From positions 372,001-436,000 of the forward strand of contig WHUZ01000043.1 of assembly GCA_015179045.1 (NCBI GenBank): a stretch of DNA of 64,000 nucleotides, in the 5' to 3' direction. Origin of the DNA: Kalaharituber pfeilii (lineage: Eukaryota > Ascomycota > Pezizomycetes > Pezizales > Pezizaceae). This document shows, in pieces, positions 47,178 through 57,905 of this stretch; the stretch's first letter is position 1; the number at the start of each line of letters is the position of its first letter. Made by a program: the position numbers and the translations under genes. The notes beneath the pieces are model-generated. The model was not told the DNA's origin and made no database searches. It saw only the letters and a list, made by a program, of their open reading frames with translations.

Positions 47178-47485
47178 CAGTGCCTAGTACAAAGTCTTCC
47201 TAGTATGGTTCGCTATGCAGTATAAAGGAAAGTGCGTGTCCGCTTTTCCGAAACATGCAGCCAAGCAAAACTTACAAAAAAATAACAGACTGCATGAATG
47301 GACATTGGAGAGTCTGAGTCTTTTTTTGAATTTAAAATTGAGCATTTTTGATTGTGTTTTTGGAAAGTGGATACACTCAGCTGCATGTCTCGTGACTCTA
47401 GGGGATGCTTTGGTAAAAACGGACACGCACTTTCCCTAATGCTGCATAGTGATACCATGCTAGGAATACTTTCTGCTAGGCACTG
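47178..47485. mobile_element. 308-bp TA-flanked inverted-repeat element
   Basis: The left end CAGTGCCTAGTACAAAG and the right end, reverse complement CAGTGCCTAGCAGAAAG, are flanked by TA (47176-47177 and 47486-47487). The arms extend about 65 bp with scattered mismatches and end in GGAAAGTGCGTGTCCG. No coding capacity. Confidence 0.8.
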
Positions 47486-47500
47486 TATGTACTCTAAGTA

Positions 47501-48796
47501 CTACTGTCGCTTACCTATTAGAGACCGAGCACCTATTAGTGACCGATCTCTTGGCGGTCCTCCTCCTATAATGCAAGAAAAACGATCTCCTAAGTGCAGC
47601 AGCTTATGACAGGATTGATTGAATTGGCAAATCTGATAGATATCTATAGAATATTGCTACAGGATTGGCAGGTATGGAAGCATCCTTATAGCTGCAATAG
47701 TATGTGCCTAGCAGACGAAATTGATAGATAAGATAAACCTCTTACTATATCAATGTAATAGTATATTCTATAGCTGATAGGAAATGCAACAATAATAGTA
47801 TTACTATCATGTAGGTGAATATAGAATGATATAGATAGTGATACTGATAAAGATTTCGTATTCCTTATAGTAATATAGTCATAGACTCGGAAGTGTGTCT
47901 GAGTACTTACTATTCTATAGTAGCCTTACAAGTATTATAATAACTATCTAGGAGAGCCTCTATTACTAGGATGTTCAGTATCTAGCAATAGTATTAGAGC
48001 AGTGTATTATATAAAGAGGTTAAAGACGGCTATAATTTCTATAATACTGAGAATGATAGGAATGCTCAGAATGCTTACAAATATTAGAATATTTAGAACA
48101 TTTAGGGTATGCAGAGCACTCAGGACATAGTTTATAAAGAGTAATAGTTCCCTAGCATCAAGGTAGTAGCACTTGTTATAAATTTGTGCCTGCTGATAGA
48201 ATATAGTAGTTAAATAATTGGTTTATCATATATTAACTACTCTAGTGCCGTGTATATATATTTGCTATGCAAAACACTATCGAGAGTACTAGCCAGTAAA
48301 ATATGTATTTGGACAGGGGTACTAATGCTATGTCCGAATACATATTTTACTAGGTAGTATGAAAAGGCTGCTTATAAAGTAGTGTATTGGCACTTCCGAC
48401 ACTTTCGGGCCTTTCGGCAACTGATTTTGATGCCACAGAAATCCACACCAACCTTATCCTATTGCTATTTAAGTTACCCTTCTTCTGTACTCACATCACT
48501 TAAGAGTGCGAAAAGGTATAGTTGAGGATAGCTATATAGTAATAAGTGTGTGCTTTCCTAAAATGCCATACTTTCTCTGCATACCACTGAATTAAAAAAG
48601 GTGTATATATAGTGTAGCTGTCAAATACCATCCAGATATTCACGCACGCCTGCTACATATTCTGCAATTTACCTGATGCTGCTAGCATGCCTGACGCCGG
48701 AGATATTGCATGTAGAACTGTAGGGAGGAGGAGCGCCAAGAGATCGGTCACCAATAGGCGCTCGGTCACTAATATTATAGGCAAGCGACAGCACTG
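47501..48796. mobile_element. About 1.3-kb inverted-repeat element with a second MITE nested inside
   Basis: The left arm (47501-47580) and right arm (48725-48796) are reverse complements with mismatches. Both contain CTGTCGCTTRCCTAT, then two copies of a CCTATTAGTGACCGA unit, then TCTCTTGGCG. The right edge is CACTG followed by TA. The interior is very AT-rich with many short ATAGTAATA-type words and no frame of note. The 73-bp palindrome at 48287-48359 lies within it. Confidence 0.65.
48287..48359. mobile_element. 73-bp palindromic MITE, copy 2
   Basis: The arms TACTAGCCAGTAAAATATG and their near-complement enclose GGACA...TGTCC with a centre about 10 bp shorter than copy 1 (10143-10226) and in reverse orientation. 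It sits inside the larger inverted-repeat element. Confidence 0.7.
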
Positions 48797-48805
48797 TACG
48801 ATACA

Positions 48806-48836
48806 GTGTCCGAATACTTTTTGAATCAGCGAGTAT
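48806..48836. repeat. Solo terminal arm of a Tc1-like MITE
   Basis: CAGTGTCCGAATACTTTTTG followed by AATCAGCGAGTA has the same organisation as the right end of the element at 10448-10561, with no partner arm nearby. Confidence 0.45.
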
Positions 48837-49063
48837 TTTCATCTGCTATGTAGTAGGCGCCGAACCTTAGTCTCGCAGGGTCTGCCCTAATTTCATCCAT
48901 TGTGACAGTCGCCAAGATCTTTTGTCACACATGAGAGGTTGATGGCTAACGAAGCTACCAAACGAATTTCCAGAAGTTTATTCACGAGAAAACGAAAGTA
49001 CGCATACCTCCTCACCAACGAAGCTTGCTAGTTGAGATTCGCTTGGAAGACTGAATAAGTAAA

Positions 49064-49984
49064 ATGTCCAAAATCACAGTCGGTAAGTTTTCTCAGGGCT
49101 GATTCATCCGATGGAGAGGAATTGGTTTGAGGGACAATGTGCTGACGGATGTAATCATAGCCGGAGTGCGTTCCAACGTTAAGGAGTTGCTCGACTACTC
49201 CCTCAACGAGAAGAAGAGGAACTTCCTCGAGACTGTCGAGTTGCAGATTGGCTTGAAGAATTATGACCCTCAGAGGGATAAGCGTTTCTCGGGAACTGTT
49301 AAGTTGCCGCAGGTCCCGAGGCCGGGAATGACTGTTTGGTGAGTCCCTGTTGGTAAATTGGTGATGGGCGCCGGGATTGGGGTGTGTAGAGGGATTCGAT
49401 ATTGGTGGGAATGGCTTCGCAGGGAGGGATGGAGGGGGGAGTGTGAATTCAGGAAATCTGTGTGAGCGTAAGTGGATAGAGGGAACAAATTCACTAACCG
49501 TATCACCCCGTTTGGCCTGCCCCACAGCATCCTCGGCGACCAACACGACATCGATCGTGCCAAACATCACGGCTTCGAGTCCATGTCCGTGGATGACCTC
49601 AAGAAACTCAATAAGAACAAGAAGCTCATCAAGAAGCTCGCGCGCAAATACGACGCTTTCGTCGCTTCTGAACAACTCATCAAGCAGATCCCCCGTCTCC
49701 TCGGCCCCGGTCTTTCCAAGGCGGGTAAATTCCCGGTTCCAGTCTCTCACGCTGAGGATTTGGCGCAGAAGGTCACAGATGTCAAGTGCACCATCAAATT
49801 CCAGCTCAAGAAGGTTCTGTGCATGGGCGTCGCTGTCGGTAACGTTGGCATGACCGAGGACCAGCTCATCTCAAACATCATGTTGGCTATTAACTACTTG
49901 GTGTCCTTGCTGAAGAAGGGCTGGCAGAACGTTGGTAGCTTGACGATCAAGGCATCTATGTCGCCTCCAAAGAGGTTGTACTAG
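49064..49984 (+). CDS. RPL1: 60S ribosomal protein uL1 (L10a)
   Basis: Three exons (49064-49082, 49161-49338, 49528-49984) encode 217 residues, exactly the usual length. uL1 forms the L1 stalk, which guides deacylated tRNA out of the E site. The sequence starts [19 protein letters not shown] and contains [59 protein letters not shown] and [20 protein letters not shown] before the final LY. The 19-nt first exon ending in the sixth codon is common among fungal ribosomal protein genes. The second intron is 189 nt. It is convergent with the 14-3-3 gene, about 1.1 kb away. Confidence 0.97.
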
Positions 49985-51089
49985 ATGCCTTGCTTTCACC
50001 ACTATCTTTTGTGCTTTTTTCTCTATGTCTTTAAATTCTTTATTGTCATGGTTAGGTTTGTGCTTTAGGTCAGGGGAAATGAAAAGTAAATAGGATTTCT
50101 TTTCTTCTCTTGTGCATTTTTGCTTTTTGCTACCTCGGTGTTTTGGGCTTAAGGGACGGAAATTTAAGGGTCACATCTGGGATAAGGTGGATCATCTGGA
50201 GAAGTGCATTTGCTTGCATGAGAGAGGAATCATGTGGATATACACAGGGTTATATATAGCTGAATGTATATCTCTGGTTCCCTTTTGAATACAAACGAGT
50301 ATGGTGCTTTGGTGAAATGGCGCCTCATGTCTACACTACATCTTGGCGCAGTAAGAGAATGCAGAGCTGTTTTCACTCAATACTGGTGATATTCTTCAGA
50401 AAACTATTTTGATATTACCAAAAAGACCCTGCCCCCAGCTTATATATTGTCATAGTCATACAGTCATTATTCTCGAAGAAATGTTATAGAACGAAAGAAA
50501 AGGGAAAAAAGAAATCATAAGTACACAATACTCCAATCGCCAAAACAAAGCAACAAAAAAAAGATAGAAAGGGGATATCTGAAATGCAAATTAACAGAAC
50601 AAAAAAACAAGAAAGTGAGCAGAGAACCACCGTCCTCCTCTCCTCTTCATTCCGTTCGAGGCTACCTCCTCCTCTTACCTTTCTCACTACTATCAATCTA
50701 CACCCATTTTTATCAGCCTTCTCCTTTCTGCTACCATAGACATAAATTGACTGGATATAATCCCGGCCCCACTTAACCAAAAATATAATCAAGCTCAGCA
50801 ACCAAAAAGGCAAGTAGACAAGAGTAGACAAGGGCTGAGGAGGGAAAAAAAAAAAAAAAAAAAAAAGAAGCAAAAGGAACCAGAACGATAAATAGGAAAA
50901 AAGAAAAAAGAAAAAGAAAGCAGGGTCATCAATTTCGTCATCATAAAAATCGTCACGGATTGGGTTCAGTTTCTTTTGCCGAAGCATCCAGAACCTATCC
51001 TAAAATGAAAAATAAAATGAATAGCACAATCTAACTCCTGGTACCAAAATGAAGAAAAGAGTTCCTATCTATTTTGTGCACTTCACATA
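49985..51089. other. Convergent 3' flanks of uL1 and 14-3-3 genes
   Basis: No gene. There is a T-rich 3' flank after uL1 and an A-rich stretch with long A runs (50847-50870) that on the minus strand is the T-rich 3' region of the 14-3-3 gene. Confidence 0.6.
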
Positions 51090-51954
51090 TTAGGGCATCA
51101 GCACATTCCCGTCCAGATCGTACGTAGTTTTATTCTTGTTGCGCAAATCCCCATGTGATGCCGCGTGTGCCATGTTTGGAGAAGCGTGAAGAGGAGGCGA
51201 CACCCGTTTCGCCATGATCGCAAGACTGCCGACTAGATCTCTGGCTTCATCAAACGTCTCGTCATCTTCTATCGCATCGACAACCTCCAGGGCATCATCA
51301 ACACCCTGTTTCGCGAGCCTTCTAGACTCCTCGTAGTCCTTAACGCAGTCGAACATAAATGCAGAGTACTCCACAATGACACTGAGGCGCAATGGGTGTA
51401 TGCCAGGTAGAAGCTCCGCGGCAAGATCGTAGGCACGTTTGAAAGCCTCCATTGCGGGTTTGATGTAGTTCACTTCCTTCAGCGTTGGAGTCGCGCCGTT
51501 CGCCTGCTGTTGATATATGTTGGATAGAACATTGACCTTGGTGTTTGGGCTGAACTCGAACAAGACGAACACATGGAGGAACGAGGCTTTAAGCTTGTAA
51601 ACCAGGACGCGAAGCTCAACATAATTCTCAACGTGTGGTATTATGGTTTCGACAATGCTGTATCCCTCTCTTCCCATCCAGTTTATGTGCTTGTAGAGGT
51701 CAAGCGACTTTGTCGGCCTAGTAGGGTCTAATTTCCGTTGTTTCCTCTAAAGTTCGCATTAGTGAATGAAACATCGGGCGCTGACTTTGAATTGAAATGT
51801 TGATTCACTCTCAACTTACAGCTCGAACAAGCTTGCGATTCAACAGTGTCGATAGGCCAAGAACTTTGTATAGGGCCGCCGAAAGCTCGGGGTTGTTTTC
51901 GGACGTCTCTTTGGCAAATATGCCTAGGTACTTCTGGTCCACTTCCGCCACCAT
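51090..51954 (-). CDS. Divergent 14-3-3 family protein
   Basis: Two exons (51820-51954 and 51090-51746) encode 263 residues. The sequence starts MVAEVDQKYLGIFAKETSEN, then follows the 14-3-3 helix pattern: LYKVLGLSTLLNRKLVRA (helix 3), VYKLKASFLHVFVLFEFSP (helix 5), AFKRAYDLAAELLPGIHPLR and VIVEYSAFMFDCVKDYEESR, then RLAKQGVDDALEVVDAI. Canonical 14-3-3 proteins have KGDYYRYLAEF in helix 5, whose Arg-Tyr contacts the phosphate. Here the pair appears replaced (FLHVF). The C-terminus is a 40-residue extension ending DLDGNVLMP. The role is probably a scaffold that does not read phosphoserine in the usual way; this is inference. The start was chosen because MVAEVDQKYLG matches the usual beginning; an upstream exon cannot be excluded. 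Confidence 0.88.
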
Positions 51955-54900
51955 GCTTTCCCTCGAGTTGAAAATGAATCTGTAAGTGCTAGAGAAGTAT
52001 GCGGCGGTACAAATTGCTTAGATGCAGCTCTGCGTCAATAGTAGTCCCTTTTTTAATATGATGTCGAGGCAAGAGATCGTTGGGGTAGAAATAGACGAGC
52101 TGGTCCGTTTTTTTCGCCTATGGCTGCAAAGCGTATTTGTAGCTCCAAGGAAAAAATGGAGGCCGCTGTAGGGGATTTGCTGGCGTCTGAGTGGGGGTGG
52201 GGTGAAGGGTCGTCGAACGAAGTCGTGGAAGCTTCTATCACAGTGCCAATCAGGATTAGGAACGTGATGGCGACGGAGCGCAAAGCCCCGTCAAGGCGAA
52301 CGAGCTTGGGGGGACAATGAAAGATGGTGGTTTTCAGAAGAAATCGTAGAAAAGCAGAAAAAAAAGCCCACTAAAGCAAGTAGAACACTTGAGTGCAGTA
52401 AGGGAATGGGCTTTCCTGTTTCAAAGAAATAGCAGATACATAAGTCCAAGTGATCGTTATTGGCTCGTGCTGGAGGTATTCTTGTAAAAAAGCTTCCCAG
52501 TCATGTCTTCCAGATCAGCTGCAGGGAGAAAATGGAGAGGGCCACTATGTAGCTGAATGAGGAAAAGCTATAGTTTCGCAAGACGTCAATGCTTCTAATA
52601 ACGGCGAGCGCAGTATCTAAGATGTTTTCTCATTTGATATAATTGATAGAGGGATGCAGATGGAAAGCCAACCCAGTTTCAAGTTATTACTCCACTTCCG
52701 TCACAACCGTCATTGCAGCAGTAAGGATATGCCAGATCATGACTACCTGACGAGGGCGTACCAAGCTCAGCTGTCATTGAGATGTTCTGGGCATACCATA
52801 CCAGAAGCATTAGGTAAGGTAGGCCATGAGGTGCGGTACGGAGTACCAGTGAGCATAAGAACCTCAAGAATTATGAAGAATAGGGGAGCATGAAGGGGAT
52901 ACATAGTGTTGAGCGGAGAGTGATATAGTGCATGCCGAGTTCATCCTTCTTGATGCCTCGTACCCAGCTTCCTGATTCCATTGGATGGGAAAAACGCAAT
53001 TTCGCAAGGGAGAGCGTCTTATGCGTTGTTCAAATTGACATGGGGGAGGGGAAATTGAATGTGGATGCACCAGTGTCACGGCTGAGATAATGATAGTAGT
53101 AGTACCACTCGTCGTACCAGCCACGGCTGCTAGGCTCAATCTGCGTTGGAGCGGAATGCTGCGCCCGATACTTACTCTCTGCAGGCAGAGTCATACAGCA
53201 ATGGTCCGGCCCAATCGTGAGCTGGAGCTGAAGATGTCCAAGTTCTCTCGTGACAGATTTGCGCTCGGGAAGGCCCTGAGACGTGAAACGTCGATGATGC
53301 TATTCTACAAGGCACTCCACAGCCAGGGGCTGCGCAAAACGATGCATCGCTTTTTAGCCTGTCTGATTGACAACGAGCAGGTACAGTACTTGCATACTGG
53401 CAAGTGGCATGCAGCAGCGCTGCAGTTCTTACCTGGCCCTCTTGCATATCGAAAATCTCCTTACGATAGGCTGGCCGTGACAGGATCTCCAGCAGTCTCA
53501 TACGCAAGGTCCTACCTCGCACTTTGTGAGAGCAGTTTTCTCAAAACTCATGAATAATAACGGTAACAACGGGAAGATAAGAGAGAAAAAGACTAGTCGA
53601 TGGGAATTATTGGAACAGGGAGACTTGGCTATTGAGTAGGGCTCAGTTGGCGAGGAATAAAGGATGGAAATTAGAGGCACGATGGGAAGGACCTCATGGA
53701 ATTGTTGAAAGTGGTGAAGAGCGATTTCAGGTATTTTGAAAATTGAGAAGTGCAGAGATGAAGGGACGTTACTATTTGAGTGACATCAAATTGTATACTA
53801 ACGTGGAGAAAGTAGCTGAGCCGCTGGAGCTCAATCAAAACAAGTAATCGGTGGGTATCATGAGACACTTGGCTGGTATGAGTGTTTTCTCTAATATTAT
53901 CCAGTCGACTCAATTCGACTGGGACTGGAAGTAGGTAGTCATAGGACCTACCTTGCAATAGGTAGACAATTTAGTCGGCCACCTGGGTCAGGAGGAATAG
54001 TCCACAGGTTTTGGGCAACTAGGCTTAGTACCTCCTTAATGTTCTTTTCCTGTTCCTGCGTGCCTGCTTCTTTGACCTCATCCTCTTTTATTGATGTTTC
54101 CATCTGCAGTTCACCAAGGGCCAGGGCCAGAGAAACCATTACCCTCATCTCATGAGCTGGACAGCAGGAAGGAGGTGGGTGGTGGGGCAGGGTTATCTTC
54201 ATCTCTCGCGAGCGGCCTGAAAGACTGCTCAAGTGATCAATATATATTCTCGTGCCTGGTTCAATATATGCTGCTCGAGAGGCTAACTATATGCATGCTC
54301 GTAGTGCATTACCCTCAATTAGTCGGCTGGGATAGTGGGAAGACAATCTAGGGGTATGAATGGCCCTATATTAACACCTCCAGTAACTGCAGAAAATATA
54401 ACAGGACATCCAGCCACCTCTGACACTTCAGATGGCTGCAACGGCTGCAATTATGCGGCACTTTTGCAGCCTTACAAGTAGACCCATATACACCCCGCTT
54501 CACACACCAACCATATGCTATCGCTATAGACCATTGACAGCAACGATGGTGGAATTATAGACATTAACAGGTTTAATTGGGCCACATTTGAATAGCTGAA
54601 TGAAGGGGGAGGAAATTTGCACTATATCAGGGTAAATCCAAGTTAATGCACGTGGTCGCGGAACTAGGATCATTGATACACATGTAGTTCACAAAAAAGG
54701 GAGTTTGATATAGGATATATGCAATAGAAATATGTCAATAGACCTATTTCAGCGTCACTGCGTCTGTATTCATTTTCTCCTGTGTTGCTGGCATGCCAGC
54801 TTGCTGCTGGAATAGTCTAATATGGGCAATACTCATACTACTTATGCTATGTTGCCTATGCTGGCCGTTATGCCACCGAGGAGCGTTACCCATACATTAT

Positions 54901-55190
54901 AGTACATATACGGTACATATACGCAAGGAATTAACACTCCGAGAATGCGGTCCGAAATTGGATAACAAATCAAATTGGGTAGTTGGAACTGGTCGGAACT
55001 GGAGACTGGGATTCAAGCATGGATGACGACGCCAAAAGTTCTCGAGGAAGTAGCAGCAGCAACAGAAAGACAGGAAACAGCGAACCGTGCAGCAGACATA
55101 AGAGAAAGAGAGAGAGGGGAAGGAGAGTCAAATTGCCGCAGTTAAACGAGCTGGCTTGGAGCCCAGAGAGCAACTTCGGGATTTTATTAC
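51955..55190. other. Intergenic with retroelement debris
   Basis: The stretch 51955-52330 is the upstream region of the 14-3-3 gene; a 76-codon frame there (52053-52283, minus) begins with a hydrophobic stretch but looks like leader sequence. From 52640 to 53560 long frames are unrecognisable. The gypsy-like fragment at 53643-53849 is listed separately. 53950-55190 shows nothing further. Confidence 0.5.
53643..53849 (+). pseudogene. Ty3/gypsy-like retrotransposon integrase C-terminal fragment
   Basis: The + strand reads LARNKGWKLEARWEGPHGIV, then an in-frame stop, then EMKGRYYLSDIKLYTNVEK and PLELNQNK before a second stop. This is the pattern of the retroviral-type integrase tail (KLEpRWeGPf...), with a YHxxDLKLY-like end. 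Just upstream, in another frame, ELLEQGDLAIE resembles the FxxGDLVLL block that usually precedes it. The frame is broken and no LTR was found, so this is an old fragment. Confidence 0.6.
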
Positions 55191-56051
55191 TCAACAAGCA
55201 GAGTCGTAATCGGATCCGGAAGTCAATTCCGGCTCGGGAGCAGCGGCGGCTAAATTGACGGCAGTGGGGGCAGTTGAGCCTGTAGCGCCTAGAAAGCCCT
55301 GCATCATCAACTCCATGATACGTGCAAAGCGTTCCACCTGCTTGACCTGTGCATCCGCTTGCATCTTTGCTATTTCTTTTTGCGATGCAAGCCTCTCTTG
55401 CATCTGCTCCCTCTGTAAATCCAACTTTGCAGCAAGCCTTTCACGCCGCCACTCGATATCCGCTTTCAGTTTCTTTGCTTCTTGGATTTCTTTCTGGTGT
55501 TGTTTCTCGTCTAGCATTCGTTTGATTTGCTGCATTGTGCCGCTTTTATCTCGTTTGGACAGTTTCGGTGCATGATGTGGAGTTGCAGCTGAGGGCTCTG
55601 GAGTGGGTGAACGAGAGATCTGGGGACTAGGTGACTGCTCGAGCGCCGGGGAGGGGGTGTAGCCTGGTGTATCATGGCCCGGAGACTCCACACGAACTAT
55701 GGTATTTGAATTGCGCTGTGATCCCCATATAGCATCCAATCGCCAGAATAGGGTGCACTTTCTTTCAAGTATATCATTAACAGACTGCTCATTATCCTCC
55801 GGCCTCATGCCCCAACCTGATCGCTCCAGTATTGCCTTTGCCTCCTTCCATGCTCTCTTTGCATTCGCCATCTTGTCACTGATTTTCTTCACAGTAATAT
55901 GATCTTCATATGCAAATACTTGCTCTTTCACTTGCTTATACCAAGTGATTTGCTTGCCCCTGATGGCCTCTTGGTTGTCTTCCATCCACGCCACCAACCG
56001 CTCGAATTCGTCTTTCCTCCACATTGTCAGCTGACTGCGTTGAGATGACAT
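55191..56051 (-). CDS. Myb/SANT-like DNA-binding domain protein with coiled coil
   Basis: A single uninterrupted frame of 286 residues. Residues about 10-110 form a Trp-rich helical domain (MWRKDEFERLVAWMEDNQEA, ITWYKQVKEQVFAYEDH, KKISDKMANAKRAWKEAKAI, CTLFWRLDAIWGSQ) that fits the Myb/SANT-like domain found in expanded fungal families. Residues 125-170 are Ser/Pro-rich. Residues 175-255 form a long charged coiled coil (EKQHQKEIQEAKKLKADIEW onwards), and the Ala/Pro-rich tail ends SGSDYDSAC. Such proteins are often lineage-expanded and sit in repeat-rich regions; some may be domesticated from, or carried by, transposons. The frame is intact with no premature stop. I saw no terminal repeats around it. 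The function is unknown. Confidence 0.75.
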   Translation of the reverse strand: MSSQRSQLTMWRKDEFERLVAWMEDNQEAIRGKQITWYKQVKEQVFAYEDHITVKKISDKMANAKRAWKEAKAILERSGWGMRPEDNEQSVNDILERKCTLFWRLDAIWGSQRNSNTIVRVESPGHDTPGYTPSPALEQSPSPQISRSPTPEPSAATPHHAPKLSKRDKSGTMQQIKRMLDEKQHQKEIQEAKKLKADIEWRRERLAAKLDLQREQMQERLASQKEIAKMQADAQVKQVERFARIMELMMQGFLGATGSTAPTAVNLAAAAPEPELTSGSDYDSAC

Positions 56052-57600
56052 TGTTTTAGCTGTATGGCAGTGCGCACAGTAGGGTAGCAGTGATGATTCG
56101 TATGATGGTGATTTGGTGTGGAGACATGATGGAAAGTACAGTTAAAAATCCAAAGTGTTGCCTTCAGGGGCGGTCACAAATTGTTCCACCTAAATTGGCT
56201 AGAACGAAAAAGAAAGTTTGTACTTGTCGCATGGTGTACTGTACTTCATTTTGACTACACCTAAGTGAGACTACACTGAGGTATGGTCGGGCAACCGTAT
56301 TACTCTGGACCCCAGCCTTGACAAGCTAGGGCGGTGTTCTGCAAGCTTCGCTTCTTTGCAAGGATTAAGCCTGGTCTGGTTGCATGAATAAACTTGAGGG
56401 GGGAACATAGTTGAAACGCTGGGAACGAAAACAGTTGAAACGGCCTTTTGAGTGTGTGTGCGACCAGACACACGTAATCGATTGCATAGAATGCTTCCAA
56501 TACGTGGTTCCAGGCCTGTTCTACATCTTCGAGAAAAGAAACATGTAGCTGTTGGATATTTGGGCCCGCGACGCACGTTTATTCCGCTCCAATTGACAGG
56601 AATTGAAGATCCATAATGTGGTTTCTATAGGGGGAAGGAGCGACAGTAGAAGGTGGGGATAAATTCAACGATCGTCATACAGGCTGAATGTGTGTGTGGG
56701 GGTACGTAAATTTTATATTAGTAGGACCAGATCAACCTACAAGATTGGCATATCGATAGTAAAAAAAGATCATTTCAGGCGGGATACATGTAGAGTATTA
56801 GTACTGTTGGGTTTCGCTGCACCTCGAGAAAAGAAACTGAATTCGGTTCATATTTGCTAGTCTGGTTGCACTACCCCTCGTATTGCACACTAGAATGGAT
56901 GAGTATGATGCACTGGGGCATAAATATATTTCGTACGTTGATTTTCTAATACAAGGCGACATAAAGTTGGAGGGCGCCTTTGTGCTACACTGAAGGTGCA
57001 TCTAAAGTTACAGCCATTGGCAGGTACAGAGACTACAAATTAGCTGAGAACAAGCAAATAGTAAAAAAAAATAAGCATGAGCAAGTTGTAATTATTGGAC
57101 CAAAGTAGTTCCTACACGGAGCTGAGAACCTGTCCTATGTAGCTCTTGCCCTTGCATGCAAGTAGTGTAACTGCATGCATGGTTGCAGTAACTGCAGTTT
57201 CACCTTTCGCTCTGATACTAGTACCTTCAATTCTTTTCACGAAAGATTACATCTAAGTAATGTGCGATCAGAGAGTCGAACCCAATGGTGAGCTGCTCTC
57301 GAGAGCATAGTTGCATATCCAGTATGGACTCCTAAGTTGCGGCAGTGAGGGGTTTGGATCGGCGGTGAGGTTTCACATGAGCTACTACCTAACTGTTTGG
57401 GGGTGTTCTCGAACTGGTGCCTAGATTCTTAGCGGTTACCGTAGTCTGGTACGGTTGGCAAGACGGTTACCGTTTATCTAACCGACCTATGAGCCTCTTC
57501 ATAAATATAAGTACTTATAAAGAACTTTACAAGAATCCTCCAACTCCTCAGATCCATAAATGACTCGCTATAGGGCTGACTAAATTCGTGATGGATACTA

Positions 57601-57905
57601 GACAGAAAAATAAGTATTTGGACAGGCGATAATTGCAAAATATACGCTATGCGGTATTCGACATATTTTCGTATGCTTGGCGGTAAAGAATAGGTGTAAA
57701 AGTCCAAATTCATTATGTCAGCTGACCAAATTTCATCATGTCAGCTGGGCCAAAATACTTTCTTACATAATAAATTTGGACACCCCCCTATCACGAAATT
57801 TGGGCTAGTCTCATGGCTATCAACAGCCAAGCATACGAAAATATGCTAGTTTTTGCAGAATACTGCATGACGCAAAAATACGTTGTCCAAATACTTATTT
57901 CTGTC
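57601..57905. mobile_element. 305-bp TA-flanked fold-back element
   Basis: The left arm begins GACAGAAAAATAAGTATTTG and the right arm is its near-complement, ending AATACTTATTTCTGTC; TA flanks both sides (57599-57600 and 57906-57907). The arms extend about 80 bp and include CATATTTTCGTATGCTTGGC on both sides. The word GTATTTGGACA is shared with the palindromic element at 48287-48359. No coding capacity. Confidence 0.75.

Larger units (their letters stand above)
44380..49063. other. Intergenic, dominated by inverted-repeat elements
   Basis: The stretch 44380-46300 is AT-rich with no gene. From 46312 to 48840 at least four inverted-repeat elements are packed together or nested. 48840-49063 is the promoter of the uL1 gene. 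Confidence 0.6.

Noticed and set aside
52053..52283. 76-codon minus-strand frame with a signal-peptide-like start
   Set aside because: It lies directly upstream of the 14-3-3 start, no conservation is evident and it is more likely leader sequence.
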